Below are positions 63,652-64,000 of a stretch of 64,000 bases of DNA, piece by piece. Numbering within the stretch: the first letter of the stretch is position 1; the number at the start of each line of letters is the position of its first letter. Both the position numbers and the translations under genes were made by a program. Source of the DNA: Euptelea pleiosperma (lineage: Eukaryota; Streptophyta; Magnoliopsida; Ranunculales; Eupteleaceae); the NCBI GenBank assembly GCA_035048495.1, contig CM068545.1:22788741-22852740 (forward strand), given 5' to 3'. The notes below the pieces were generated by a model. That model searched no databases. It saw nothing but the letters and a program-made list of their open reading frames with translations, and was not told the origin of the DNA.

Positions 63652-64000
63652 GAATGCCATAAAATCCATTTGGTGGAGTGGAAAAATGTTTGTAAGACAA
63701 AGGATAAAGGGGGGTTGGGGATCAAAAGCATTAGAGTTATGAATCAAGCGCTCTTGGGAAAATGGCTTTGGAGGTTTGGGGAGGAGCTACTAGTCTATGG
63801 AGGAGAGTAATAGAGGGTAAGTATGGCGCTATGCTTTTTGGGTGGAGTAGAATGGTTCGGCGCATTTATGGTTGTAGCGTGTGGAGGGCCATTATGAAGG
63901 TTGCTGTAGTTTTTTCTAGAGGTATTCGGTTTAGTGTCGGTTCACGCAACAGAATGAGATTTTGGGAGGACACTTGGTGCGGTGAAGTTTTTCTAAAGGA
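63652..64000 (+). mobile_element. LINE, 5'-truncated, continues past the window
   Basis: From 'cataaaatccatttggtgga' it encodes HKIHLVEWKNVCKTKDKGGL, NQALLGKWLWRFGEE, YGCSVWRAIMKV and WEDTWCGE across two frames, matching 38510-38850 of the first LINE. It joins the copia gag abruptly at about 63652, so it was inserted into that copia. Confidence 0.82.

Noticed and set aside
1..64000. Prokaryotic defence, phage or biosynthetic system
   Set aside because: Introns, plant retrotransposons and gene types show plant nuclear DNA. No operon-like gene series exists.

Overview
This is plant nuclear DNA. It has AT-rich, intron-split coding sequence with GT..AG junctions, Ty1/copia elements primed by initiator tRNA-Met, plant-type LINEs with a zf-RVT C-terminus, Tourist-, hAT- and Mutator-like non-autonomous transposons, and plant SINEs. 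The host genes fit an angiosperm: a MEKK1-class MAPKKK, a CC-NB-LRR fragment and an HMGB-like gene start. The large intron load of transposons suggests a big, probably woody-plant genome. A magnoliid or other early-diverging lineage is only a guess.

Layout. 1-32.1 kb has almost no host coding sequence. A 3'-truncated HMG-box gene start lies at 3.8-4.1 kb (minus strand). The rest is layered transposons, many resolvable to the base from target-site duplications (TSDs): Tourist/Harbinger-like MITEs (559-946, 5963-6631, 13815-17359), a CCGTTA-rich hAT-like family with 8-bp TSDs (7868-8295, 8542-8924, 16298-16645, 52327-52693), a 492-bp TRIM-like element with 82-bp LTRs (9324-9815), a Mutator-like element with a 9-bp TSD carrying a series of about 19-bp palindromes (14922-16200), and three coding-free LTR-like units with 5-bp TSDs (10702-12475; 20092-27794; 22699-27576 nested in the previous one). 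Two hairpin repeat families, called A and C here, recur through the region and combine into A-C-A composites.

32.2-61.6 kb is one host locus stretched by insertions. A broken NB-LRR remnant (32.2-32.7 kb) runs in frame into the N-terminal linker and kinase start of a MEKK1-type MAPKKK. Five further kinase exons follow at 47.6, 47.9, 53.1, 61.3 and 61.5 kb, with consistent phases and intact catalytic motifs; the kinase C-lobe lies beyond the window. The 14.5-kb intron after the first exon holds an RT-deleted LINE, two minus-strand copia fragments (one inserted in the other), a LINE tail and a foldback pair. The intron before the 53.1-kb exon holds two LINE tails and a hAT-like MITE. The next intron holds a structurally complete but mutated copia (53408-59045) and SINE copies. 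After the last visible exon come another copia fragment and a LINE that runs off the end.

No rRNA, intact tRNA, CRISPR array or operon was seen. The most unusual items are the LRR-MAPKKK chimeric reading frame, the palindrome-bearing Mutator-like element, the CCGTTA hAT-like family, and the nested coding-free LTR units. All homology statements come from reading the sequence, without database searches.
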